NCBI GenBank assembly: GCA_023935145.1
Contig: CM043698.1
Span: 65,924,501-65,988,500, forward strand
Reading direction: 5' to 3'
DNA length: 64,000 nt
Source of the DNA: Bretschneidera sinensis
Lineage: Eukaryota; Streptophyta; Magnoliopsida; Brassicales; Akaniaceae
Numbering within the stretch: the stretch's first letter is position 1; each line of letters starts with the position of its first letter. Under the pieces are notes generated by a model, which was not told the DNA's origin, did not search any database, and was given only the letters and a program-made list of their open reading frames with translations. Below are positions 22,645 through 33,438 of this stretch, in pieces. The position numbers and the translations under genes were made by a program.

Positions 22645-23393
22645 TTAATGCTCCTTTCCGGGATTACTCATAAACCTGCTGAAAACACTTATTGCATGAG
22701 CAATATCAGGTCTAGTGCTTACTATGGTGAACATAACTGAACCAACTGCACTAAAATAAGGGACCTTTTCCATTTCCTTCTTCTCCGCCTCCGATCTCGG
22801 ACATTGATCACTGGAGAACTTGAAATGACCAGCAAGGGGAACCTTCGCTGGTTTGCTATCTTCCATAGAGAACTTAGATATCATCTTCTCTATGTAGGAA
22901 GTTTGAGAGATCTTCAATTTGTTTCTCTCCCTTTCCCGGATTATATTCATCCCAAAGATCTTCTGTGCATGGCCAAAATCCTTCATCTCAAGCTCTGAAC
23001 CAAGTTGAGACTTCAATTCTTTTGTCCTCTCCATGCTGCTCCCAACCAACAGCATATCATCAATATAGATGAGGATAATCACCATTTTCTCCACCTTGTG
23101 CCCCTTGTAGTACAAGCATGAATCATAATAGCTCCTCATGAACCCAAGCTAGTTACAAAGGAATCGAACCTCTTATTCCATTGCCGAGGTGATTGCTTCA
23201 GGCCATAGAGAGATTTCTTCAATTGGCACACCAAATCTCCCTGCCTTCCTTCTTCATAGCCTTCGGGTTGCCTCATGTAGATGGTCTCATCAAGCTCTCC
23301 ATGTAAGAACGCTGTCTTCACATCCATTTGCTCGATTTCCCAATTAAATTGGACCACCATTGCTAACACTATCCTTATCATCTTGTATTTCAC
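22645..23393 (-). pseudogene. pol: C2 reverse transcriptase
   Basis: Two overlapping pieces: 23136-23393 (RT palm start, IEQMDVKTAFLHGELDETIYMRQPEGYEEG) and 22645-23139 (YYDSCLYYKGHKVEKMVIILIYIDDMLLVGSS). The active site reads YIDD where copia usually has YVDD. A frameshift near 23140 separates them. The reading agrees with C1 and C3. Confidence 0.87.
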
Positions 23394-23960
23394 AACCGGT
23401 GAGAATATTTCGGTGAAATTTATGCCTTCTCTTTATGTGAACCCCTTCGCCACCAGCCTAGCCTTATACCGGACTTCATCCCCTGGAGTGTTCCCTTCTT
23501 TGATCTTGTAAATCCATTTACAATCCACAACTCTCTGTTTTTTTAGTTTGGGCACCAATTCCCAAGAGTTGTTCTTCCTCCATAGCTAGCTACCATTTTG
23601 AAGAATCCTTACATTCCATGGCATCCATGTAAGTTTCTAGTTCAACCCCTCCTTCTGAATAAGGAAATGCTACATTAGCATCCGCAAAACCATATCTCAA
23701 AGGTGGTTTGACCACCCTCCTTTCCCGGTCCCTTATGAGCTGATAATCATTTTGATTTGCTGCATTATTCCCTTCTAGTTCAGCCTCCTCTTGAGTGTCC
23801 TGAGCTTGGCCTTCATCAATGGGCTCTACCTGGTCCGAATCCTCTTGCCTTCCTTGCTCTACCTGAACTGAATTTTCCTTGATGTTATGCTCCACAAATA
23901 CCAGGCTAGTTTGCCCACTATCCCTTGCAAGGTTAGTTTTCTACAAATAGGGAAATAAAA
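23394..23960 (-). pseudogene. pol: C2 integrase-RT linker and RT start
   Basis: An open piece (23590-23895) with the acidic linker QVEQGRQEDSDQVEPIDEGQAQ and the RRVVKPPLRYGFADAN block, followed by MECKDSSKW. The RT start (WIYKIKEG, ARLVAKGF-like) is in broken frames below 23590. No function survives. Confidence 0.78.
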
Positions 23961-25267
23961 ATTCATTAAAAATGACATCCCTACTTATTATGAGTTTAGT
24001 CCATTTTGGCTCTAAAGACCACAACCTATACCCCTTAACCCCATCACCATACCCTAAAAACATACATTTTCTAGACCTTGGGCTAAGTTTATCATCCTTT
24101 TGATGTGCAAATGTAGCACATCCAAAAGTTTTAAGGTTGTTTAACTCAGGAGGTTTCCCACTCTACATCTCCTCAGGTGTCTTAAGGTCTAAAGCCCTAG
24201 AGGGTGATCTATTAACCAAATATGCAGTAGTCGACACAGTTTCCTCCCAAAAATATTTTGGTAAACCGGACCCAATTAACATGCACCTAATCTTTTCCAA
24301 AGGGGTCCTATTCATCCTCTCAGTAACTCTATTTTGCTGAGGGGTTTTCACAACCGTTCTATGTCTTAGAATCCCATTTAACGCACAGAATTTATCAAAA
24401 TCTTTATTAAAAAATTCTAAGCCATTATTGATTCTTAACACCTTAACTACCCTGCCCGTTTAAGTCTCCAGTAACTTTTTCCACACCACAAATTTATTCA
24501 AAGCATCTGATTTATTTTTAACCACAACCTATACCCCTTAACCCCATCACCATACCCTAGAAACACACATTTTCTAGACCTTGGGCTAAGTTTATCATCC
24601 TTTTGATGTGCAAACATAGCACATCCAAAAGTTCTAAGGTTGTTTAACTCAGGAGGTTTCCCACTCCATATCTCCTCGGGTGTCTTAAGGTCTAAAACCC
24701 TAAAAGGTGATCTATTAACCAAATATGCAGCAGTAGACATAGTTTCCCCCCCTAAAAATATTTTGGTAAACCATACCCAATTAACATGCACCTAATCTTT
24801 TCCAAAAGGGTCCTATTCATCCTTTCAGCAACTCTATTTTGCTGAGGAGTTTTCACAACCGTTCTATGTGTTAGAATCCCATTTGACTCACAGAATTTAT
24901 CGAAATATTTATTAAAAAATTCTAAGCCATTATCGGTTCTTAACACCTTAACTACCCTGCCCATTTAAGTCTCCAACAACTTTTTCCACCCCACAAATTT
25001 ATTCAAAGCATCTGATTTATTTTTAAGCAAATAAACCCAAGCCTTTCTAGAATAATCATCAATTAAAGAAAGAAAGTAACGATTACCTCCTTTTGTTGGT
25101 GTTCTTGTTGGTCCCTAAAGATCCACATGAATGTAGTCAAGAATACCCTTAGACTGGTACACTCCGGTACTGAAGCTGACCCGATGTTGCTTCCCAAGAA
25201 CGCAACTCTCGCAGAAATCAAGTTTCTCTACCTTGTCACCATTAAGTAGACCATTCTTGTTGAGAAC
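23961..25267 (-). pseudogene. pol: C2 integrase with internal tandem duplication
   Basis: Broken frames hold the HHCC end (CESCVLGKQH near 25200), core start YIHVDL, and then the block around TDNGLEFFNK, RTVVKTPQQNRVAERMNR, LPKYFW and TFGCAMFAHQKDDKLSPRSRKC. From about 24019 to 25024 this block occurs twice in direct orientation, 503 bases apart. In the copy at 24163-24441 the second catalytic Asp is lost (RINNG); the other keeps TDNG. The enzyme could not fold normally. Confidence 0.85.
24019..25024 (-). repeat. 503-bp tandem duplication within C2 integrase
   Basis: Unit 1 is about 24019-24521 and unit 2 about 24522-25024. Both start ccacaacctataccccttaacc and end gcatctgatttattttta; they differ by scattered substitutions and small indels. 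The duplication therefore happened after or during the birth of this copy but is old. C1 and C3 have a single copy of the segment. Confidence 0.9.
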
Positions 25268-26556
25268 TTACAACCCCTTTTCGCTCATATGTCCCAAGTG
25301 ATTGTGCCAAAGTACTGCCTTATCCATCTCAGCCATCAATCTGGCTGCGTGATCCTTGATTTTTGTCTCTCTGATCATCTCATAGAGACCATTCTTTATT
25401 GTTGCTTTAATCACTATCAAAGATCCTCTCTCTGCTTTGTATGTGTACCCCATGGAATCTAGCTGCCCCAATGAGATCAAATTTTTTCTCAAATCCGAAA
25501 GATACCTCACATTTCGTAGTAGCCTTGTGACTCCATCAAACATCCTCAATTGGATGTCTCATATCCTTCTCACTTGGCACGAAGTATCATTCCCAAAGAA
25601 AACCTTTCCATCATTGATTTCCTTGAAATTCTTGAACCAATCCCTGTGAGGGCACATGTGATAAGTGCACCCAGAATCCAAGATCCATTTCTCACTGCCT
25701 TGCCTCATGCTCACATATGAGCACACAACAAAAACATCATCTTGTTGTTCTCCCTTGGCAACCGAAGCCTCTCCATTGTTGGTATGGCTTCTTCCTCTCT
25801 CATCCCATAACTTTTTCTTGCAATCTTTCTTGAAATGAACCTCCTTATTTCCTCCAAATCTTGGTTTGGAGTGCACTCTCCCATGGCTCTACCCTCTACC
25901 CTTTGATTTCTTCCGGTAGTTGCCATGGATGCTACTGCCATTCCGAGTTGCTAGCCTTCCTCTAACGAACAACCCTTCTCCACTTGATGCTTCCTTCATC
26001 TTGGCTTTGAAATCATGAGCCCTTCTAGCATTGATCACAATTTCCTTGGTTAGTGTATATCTTCCATATTCAATAGCATTAATCAAACTTTCAAAATAAT
26101 CAGGAAGAGAATTTAATAACATAACAGCCAATTGTTCATCTGGAATGTTATACTACAACTAGCCAAATCTTAAACTAGTTTATTAAACACATCATGATTA
26201 TCTTATAACTCTTTATTAGGATCCATTTTAAAAGAAAATATTTGTTTAAGAAGATAAATCTTATTAGGGAGAGTTTTGGTAAGAAACAACTCATCTAGTT
26301 TCTTCCATATGATAGCTGGATCTTCTGAATCTCCATATTCTCTTGTCACACTATCCGACATGTGCAGAAAGATGGTACTATATGCCATCTTCTTCATCTT
26401 AATCTGCTGGACCTCCGTGATACTTGCTGAAAAATCGTCATCTTCTCCAATAGTTAAGTCCACCTTTTGTTACATAAGAACCACTTTGATTTTCCGCTTC
26501 CAAAGAGCAAAGTCTTCATTTCCATCAAACTTCTCAACAACAAAATTTGAACCCAT
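25268..26556 (-). pseudogene. gag: C2 gag and protease
   Basis: Start ATG at 26556-26554 (MGSNFVVEKFDGN). Frames then hold the Gag core (MDLTIGEDDDFSASITE, EDPAIIWKKLDELFL), a region around MAVMLLNSLPDYFESLIN, then a knuckle in which only GGNKEVHFKKDC remains, the first Cys pair having been deleted. Protease WILDSGCTYHM is at 25559-25876 and the GAG-pre-integrase HNHLGHM near 25300. Stops and a frameshift occur at about 26470, 26200 and 25560. Confidence 0.85.
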
Positions 26557-26737
26557 CTTGCGGAAAAAAATCCCAAGTTATGCAGCACCCACAATTGCTT
26601 TCCAACTTCTAAATCTCAAGAACTCGATCAAATCTTGATCCCAGCACCGTTCTTGAATCACCCAAGAAGTTGACCTTTGATTTTTTGGAGTCTTGCTCAG
26701 ATACCTTTTGTTCCAGCTCTAATACCCGCTGTCCAAA

Positions 26738-26750
26738 GCTCTGATACCAT
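26738..26750 (-). promoter_or_regulatory. Primer-binding site of element C2
   Basis: Minus strand reads atggtatcagagc directly after the 5' LTR; initiator-Met tRNA type. The leader 26557-26737 has no gene. Confidence 0.82.
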
Positions 26751-27627
26751 TGTTGGAAATCACTTCAAGATGCTCAGATAGTGAACTTCCAAATACCCAA
26801 GTCTAGAATGACTTGTAATGAACAGAAACAAACCAATCAAAGAAAGAACACCAGCAATTGTTATCAAGGCTCAGCAAATGCCTACGTCCCCCTGAGCTAC
26901 TCTGAGCTCTCTACACTAAATCAATGAGTTCTTACAATTACAGCAACACCTCCTCAAGAACCCTCTTGTTCTTGATACATGAAAGAAGAGAAAAGAAAGA
27001 GATAAGAACTAAGTATTTCCTTGGAATTTTCCCCAAGAAAATTCCAATTACAAAGCCCTTGAACCCTTCTTCTTTTATGCTCTCTCTCAATCCCAGCTAC
27101 TCTTGAATGAGATCTATTCTAGTGCCTCTCTTGTGTTTTATGTCTTTGTACTCTCACACTTGCACTTGAATTCTCTTGTATGATGATGTCTTATCTGATT
27201 ATTGAAGCTAGATGACCCTCTATATAGTGCACTAACTTCTTGAACCAATCTTGAAGTTAATCTCAACCCTTAGATCTTGAGGACCAATCAATCATATCCC
27301 TTCAACAAGTCTAAGTGATCCTGTGCGTTTTATTCAAGCCCCACGCACCAGGAGAAGAGTGCTGAAAATTGGCATCAGGTGTGCCTTCATACCGAGGCTC
27401 AGAATAGGGTAAGCTGCAGCTCAGAAGGAGGGGGACTTTCTGCCATGCTAGAGGCCGCAGCTTAGGTGGGCTGTGCCGCGGCGCGCACACCTTGAGCTGC
27501 GGCACACACCACCATCCTCAACTTTTGGACTTGCTGCTGGCCATGGTGCACACTCCTTGTGCTGCGGTGCCAAGGCCTGATAAAGCTTCATTCTTCAACC
27601 CGTTTAATCCTTAGACAAATACCAACA
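26751..27627 (-). repeat. 5' LTR of element C2
   Basis: 877 bases, tgttggaaatc...ataccaaca, matching the copy at 21121-22016 including the GC-rich middle at 27390-27580. Confidence 0.92.
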
Positions 27628-28145
27628 ATAGCTTCTTAGATATTTAGCACGAACATCCATTTTCTTTGTATTACATTCATGTCTTGTACTTAGACAACTT
27701 TCTATAAAGCTCCTGATGATTGGATATATCTAGATATTTATGTTGCTTTATGTTTTTAGACTTTAGCTCATATACATATGTTACTTTTATTCTATATGGT
27801 TGCTTAAGTTGAACTATTCGTACTCAACTATATGCTTTAACTGCCTACACTAGTGTGAAAACTTCTGATTCTTCCCGAGAAGTCTTCCCAATTTCGAATC
27901 TTACCTAATTTTAACACACAAGTTTTTTTTTCCTTTATCTTCATAGTTGTGGTGTTTATTTTGCTTATTTTTTTTTATTTTACACCCCATTTTCTATTAT
28001 TTTCAAAACGGGGGAGAAAAATGAGAAAAATCAATCAAAAAGAGAAAATTGAATGTAAACTTAGAATAAAGCATAAATTTAGAGGGAGCTTTGCTCCGAA
28101 CACATTGACAAATGTAATATTGTCTTGCATTGCTTGGTTGGGTTA
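27628..28145 (+). other. Element A non-coding segment downstream of the post-pol ORF
   Basis: 518 bases of AT-rich DNA between C2 and D with no recognisable gene. It contains a T-run at 27924-27931 and a purine-rich acgggggagaaaaatgagaaaaa at about 28008-28030 that looks like a spare polypurine tract. The ORF at 27949-28173 crosses the D insertion boundary and is accidental. Confidence 0.6.
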
Positions 28146-29424
28146 TGATAAGTGCTTAAATAGTCATATTTAAGTCCCTTAATTTACACTTGTTAGAATC
28201 TTTACTTATCTATTTTAGTATATTATACTTCAGTTTTGTGTTTTGTGTGTTTTTCACAGGTCTTGGATAAAAAGATAACAAAATAGAGCTTTTAGAAGCA
28301 AAAAGTGAAGTTCTGCCCTCCAGCAAGGTATGCTCGAGCGCACCCCCCTTGAGATCGAGCGCACAAGCATACGAGTGCACTTGAAATAGGCTCGAGCGCA
28401 CATATACGATCAAGCGCATCCCGCATACGCTCGAGTGCAATTACTCCAGAGGCAGCAGAGCCAGAATTGGAAAGATGTCTTCCGACTCCAAAATGGAATT
28501 AGGGTTTTGTGACGCCATGAAGACCCTATAAATAGCCCTGTAAAAACATATAACACACACCTTTGCTTCTAGACTCAAAGTAGAAAGCTTAGGAGAAGAA
28601 TTGATGACTTATCTCCCAAGTTTCTTCGGTTTTAGTTTTCTGTTTTTATGTTTAGCATGTTTACTTTACTTAGCATGTGTAACTAAACTCCTATAGGGCT
28701 TGATTGAAGCCCTAGTTATGCTTTACCACACATTTATTCATTGACTATCTTTGTTATAGCCTTGTTAGAGTATTTAACTTGATTAATACCTGTTTATATT
28801 TACATTCCTCATATGTATTTGCCTGATCAACGTATGCATATGGTATGGATAGGTTAGTCGAATCAATTTGGATGACCGAGTCCTGGGTTTGACATTAGTA
28901 ACAAGGGATATCCACACTGGATTCCCGGGTTAATCAACATGGGAAACCGGGAGCAGACCAAGCCCTAGGTTACGTGTGGTTGTCGATCTCCACAGCCCTC
29001 ATACTCTCTTAAGGAACAACTCAGTATACACCCATGCTGAATCCCTTAAAGAGAGAAAAGAGTTAGAGTATTCACTATGCCTAACTCGTTGCATAGGGAG
29101 ATCAATAGCCTAAGGTGTGGGCCAAGCCCTTAGGTTGGCAACCATTAGATATTCATGATAAGGCTAGAGCATTGAAACCTTAGTAAGTGGGAAAGTATAA
29201 TTAGTGGTGGATATCATAGCCCTATGTTTCTCATTATTGTTATTCACTTACTATCAACTATTATTTCTCTTTTAACTTAAAGAAATTAGTTCTAGATAGA
29301 AATTCACCAATCCCTGTGGAAATGATCTCGCACTTGCACACTATGCTACCACAGACCTTGTGCACTTGCAAGTAAAACTAGAATGATTATTTGTCTAATT
29401 ATTTAAGTAAATAAACGCTCAATA
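28146..29424 (+). repeat. 5' LTR of element D
   Basis: 1279 bases, tgataagtgcttaaat...cgctcaata. A TATA box (ctataaata, 28526-28534) follows a palindrome cluster at 28330-28440 built from ctcgagcgca and gatcgagcgca units. Downstream 28700-29420 is a long transcribed U5-side segment without a gene. Confidence 0.95.
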
Positions 29425-29430
29425 AGTTTT

Positions 29431-29448
29431 TGGTGACGTTGTCGGGGA
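29431..29448 (+). promoter_or_regulatory. Primer-binding site of element D
   Basis: tggtgacgttgtcgggga, a decayed form of the TGGCGCCGTTGCCGGGGA Asp-tRNA site; B keeps a closer version. Confidence 0.8.
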
Positions 29449-29700
29449 TTGCACTAAATTTCTTTTAGAATTAAATTCTCATTCAGTTACCCTTATTTTT
29501 TATTATGTTTTTATCTTATATTTTTTATTTTACTAAAAACCCTAACCAAATCCTTTTTTTCTCTGTTTCAGGAACCCCAGGAAGCTTTCTGTGCCACTTG
29601 TGATCGAGCGCACTCCCTTGTGCGATCGAGCAAAATTGAGGCAGGGAGTTATCCGAGCAGCAGTGTTTGACTGCTGCACTCACATATCATTCACCGATTC
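29449..29700 (+). other. Element D leader
   Basis: Non-coding leader up to the gag ATG at 29701. It carries two palindromic units, tgatcgagcgca and tgcgatcgagca, at 29601-29632, of the same kind as those in the LTR and post-protease spacer. Confidence 0.6.
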
Positions 29701-30645
29701 ATGCACGGACGTCGGTCCAAAAATCCGGCATTCCTTCCCTTTGATCCCGAGCTTGAGAGGTCAATCCAACAAAGGTTTAGGGATAGCCCGGAAGAGGTAA
29801 AAGAAGGGAGTGAGGAAGAAACTCCACCAATGGCAGAACAAATAGCTGAACAACAACCACCTGAACAACCTTCGTGCATTACGTACCAACCTGAGGCGGA
29901 AGGAAACTATTACATATCTCCGCAGATACTCAATGCACTAACTCACTTTAGGGGTACAACTAGTAAGGATCCACATCTGCACCTTCGAGAGTTCTTCGAC
30001 CTTTGCAAATTGCAGCACATCCGAGGCTTAGACCAAGAAGGAATAAGGTTAATTCTTTTCCCTTTTTCCTTGAAAGATAATGTTAAATTATAGTATAATT
30101 CTTTGCCTGCAGTTTCCATCCACACTTGGGAGGAGTTGGCAAGCAAGTTTCTAAAGAAGTTCTTTCTAGCCCAGAAGACAAGGCAAATGAGGAAAGAAAT
30201 ACAATCCTTCCAACAAAAAGATGGAGATCTATTCTTTGAGGCCTGGGGATACTTCAACGAGCTACTACTCAAGTGCCCACACCACAACCTATCCCGAGAC
30301 GAACTGGTATAAGCCTTTTATGAAGGTTTAAGTGATTCTAATAAAAATATTATTGATTCAGGTTGTGGAGGAGTGCTAATAGAAAAGAGCAGCAAAGAGG
30401 CAATGGAATTGTTCGAAACCCTAAGTGAGCACACAAAACAATTCTCCTCTCGAGGTAGACACATAACCAAAAAAAAGAGTATGTATGAGGTAAGCATGAA
30501 CAAGGGATTATCTCCTCAAATAACTGTCATGGAAAGAAAAATTGACCTATTAGTGAAAGCTATGGCCGCTCAGAACACCTCAACTAATCCATCAGCCGCA
30601 CCACTACAGATATGTGCCATTTGCTCACAATTTGATCATGACACT
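29701..30645 (+). pseudogene. gag: Element D gag, upstream of element F
   Basis: Starts MHGRRSKNPAFLPFDPELERSI. Three in-line open stretches (29701-30093, 30103-30312, 30373-30648) are separated by TAG in place of the Trp codon at 30091-30093 and TAA in place of the Gln codon near 30310; B retains caa there. The Gag core HTWEELASKFLKKFF and the zinc knuckle beginning CAICSQFDHDT are visible. F is inserted inside the zinc knuckle. Confidence 0.85.
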
Positions 30646-31736
30646 TGATAAGAGCCATAAAATGCATTATAATCGTACTTATTTTTTAGCACTTTAGGGT
30701 TGATTTAGGTCTTAATTGCATTTTTATTCATTAACAACTCTAAAGTGGTATTTTTGGAGCATTAACTTATTTCGGTGCATTTTTCAGGTATCTTGATCTA
30801 AAAGAGATGGAAGAGCTATCATCATTTTAAACACGAAGCTCCATTGAACACTCAAGCAAAAGAATGGTCGTGGAAGAGCCAAGATGAAGAGAAACTAGGA
30901 AAGGAGTTTTCACTAAGTTGGTGGAGTTGCCATACAAATCAATCATCTTTACAAATTAAACTATATTGATGTAGGAAGAACCAGGAAGTGTGCCACATAT
31001 TCTCAGAAATATCTGGAAGTCTACTTTCTGGAGGATTTACGGTTTGTTAAAATCATTTTTCTATAGAAAGTTATGGTGATTTTAGCGGATAGAGGTCAGA
31101 CCTCCTGGTTCAGCATCAGCCCACGCCGCACCTCACAACACCAAAATGCACAGAGAGGACAGAAACTCAAGGCTGCAATGCCAGGATGTTGGCACTGCAG
31201 CACTGGTAGCTGACACAAAGAAGGAATTGGACAGAAAGTTGGCGCTGCAGCACCAGAAAGCTGGAGCTACAGCGCCAGAATTAGGTTTTTTTGTGTGTCT
31301 TAGCGCTGCAGCGCTGGGATGTCGGCGCTGCAGCGCCAGCCCGCGAATTTTGAATCTATAAATTAAAACCCTAGCTGAACAAGAACGGGAGGCGGAAAAG
31401 AGAAGAAAGAAAACAGAATTTGGAGGATAGGAGACGCGAAAGGAGGCTTGGAGACACTCCGGGAGGCTACACATCAAGCTTTTAATCATTCTTCTCCGGT
31501 TTTGTATTTTTCTATTCTATCTATGTTGATGTTTTATAATATGAACATGGGTTGTTTGAATATGATTATGGAGTAGATATTTTTGTGTTAAGGATAGATG
31601 GATCCTAGACCTTTATCTTGAGTTGTTGTTTGGACAAGTAGAATATAATTTGTTTTTCAAAGAGTGTGTTTTATTGTTCTTAATGCTTTTTATTATTTTG
31701 ATCCCTTCTTAGGACATGGTGATGTGTCGAATAGAG
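30646..31736 (+). repeat. Outer arm of the element F fold-back (inverted LTR U3)
   Basis: Begins tgataagagccataaaatg and ends gatgtgtcgaatagag. It is the reverse complement, at roughly 95% by eye, of 32369-33438, and its outer end is the start of the LTR rather than the LTR end expected there. Four copies or near copies of the palindrome ggcgctgcagcgcc type lie at about 31190-31340. The ORFs 31133-31489 (minus) and 32616-32888 (plus) are the same sequence mirrored in the two arms. Confidence 0.88.
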
Positions 31737-33438
31737 GAGCGGTGAAATTGACACTAGTAAGTGCACTAATCGTTCAAGTAATAAAATGATGAGTAAATAT
31801 CGTTCCCAACGAGGACTGAGCAAATACTATAGAAATTATGATTCGACTCTTACTGTTATTTGAGCAAATGAATAATTGTCGGAGAAAAAGTTACTAACAA
31901 TTAACTAAAAGGGAAAAACAGAACGCAATAGTAAATAACGGAAAATTTGCAATCTTTGGAATGAAGACTCTTATGAACTAACGTGCTAAGGACTCGATTT
32001 CACCTAAACCATAATTGACAAGAGCTTTGAATGGACAAGTTTCGTTTAATACGTTTTTCAAGATGGTAGAATCCCCAATAAATTGGTTATCCATATTCCA
32101 GGTCTAACCACAATCTTAAGAATCATTAACTTCGAATATCCATATTCCAGGTCTATTCTAGATTAATTCAAATTAAGAAGCATTAAGTGTTTTTGGATTC
32201 CTTTTTAAATCTCCCTATTCGGTTACGATTTAAGCGGACCACATGAACTTCCTAGGATCCCTATTCGGTTACTCTTATTTCATTCATGGCATGTTTTACC
32301 CTTGCCTTTGCATAGATAACAATCCAATATCATATTTATTAGTTCAATCATTCATAAAAACATGGCTTCTCTATTCGACACATCACCATGCCCTAAGAAG
32401 GGATCAAAATAATAAAAAGCATTAAGAACAATAAAACACACTCTTTGAAAAACAAATTATATTCTACTTGTCCAAACAACAACTCAAGATAAAGGTCTAG
32501 GATCCATCTATCCTTAACACAAAAATATCTACTCCATAATCATGTTCAAACAACCCATGTTCATATTATAAAACATCAACATAGATAGAATAGAAAAATA
32601 AAAAACTGGAGAAGAATGATTAAAAGCTTGATGTGTAGCCTCCCGGAGTGTCTCCAAGCCTCCTTTCGCGTCTTCTCTCCTCCAAATTCTGTTTTCTTTC
32701 TTCTTTTTTCTGCCTCCCATTCTTGTTCAGCTAGAGTTTTAATTTATAGATTCAAAATTCGTGGGCTGGCGCTGCAGCGCCAAGACACACAAAAATACCT
32801 AATTCTGGCGCTGCAGCTCCAGCTTTCTGGCGCTGCAGCGCCAACTTTCTGTCCAATTCCTTCTTTGTGTCAGCTACCAGCACTGTAGCGCCAACATCCT
32901 GGTGTTGCAGCCTTGAGTTTCTGTCCTCTCTGTGCATTTTGGTGTTGTGAGGTGCGGCGCGGGCTAATGCTGAACCAGGAGGTCTGACCTCTGTCTGCTA
33001 AAATTACCATAACTTTCTCTAGAAAAATGATTTTAACGAACCGTAAAATCCTACAGAAAGTAGACTTCCAGATCTTTCTGAACATATGTGGCACACTTCC
33101 TGGTTCTTCCTACATCAATACAGTTTAATTTGTAAAGATGATTGATTTGTATGGAAACTCCAGCAACTTAGTGAAAACTCCTTTCTTAGTTTCTCTTCAT
33201 CTTGGCTCTTCCACGACCATTCTTTTGCTTGAGCGTTCAATGGAGCTTCGTATTTAAAACGATGATAGCTCTTCCATCTCTTTTAGATCAAGATACCTGA
33301 AAAATGCACCGAAATAAGTTAATGCTCCAAAAATACCACTTTAGAGTTGTTAATGAATAAAAATGCAATTAAGACCTAAATCAACCCTAAAGTGCTAACA
33401 AATAAGTACGATTATAATGCATTTTATGGCTCTTATCA
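31737..33438 (-). repeat. 3' LTR of element F (full length, end slightly clipped)
   Basis: Minus strand: tgataagagcc at 33438 to caatttcaccgc at 31739. The last ~650 bases match the 5' LTR remnant 37672-38325. A TATA box complement (aatttataga, 32741-32750) lies in the U3. Palindromes of the ggcgctgcagcgcc type occur at about 32765-32895. Only about four terminal bases are missing at the fold-back junction. Confidence 0.85.

Larger units (their letters stand above)
21121..27627 (-). mobile_element. Element C2: TNT1-like Ty1/copia, nested in A
   Basis: Copia insertion with a perfect 5-bp duplication atagc (21116-21120 and 27628-27632). LTRs are 21121-22016 and 26751-27627, with a Met-tRNA-type primer site and a pol gene clearly related to C1 and C3. 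Its LTRs differ strongly from C1 in their middle part (GC-rich CCGCGG-type motifs) although both LTR ends are alike, so it is a separate subfamily. The integrase carries a 503-bp tandem duplication. All frames are broken. Confidence 0.95.

Noticed and set aside
31133..32888. Two near-identical ~100-residue ORFs on opposite strands
   Set aside because: They are one LTR segment present in both arms of the F fold-back; no domain, and one arm is frameshifted relative to the other.
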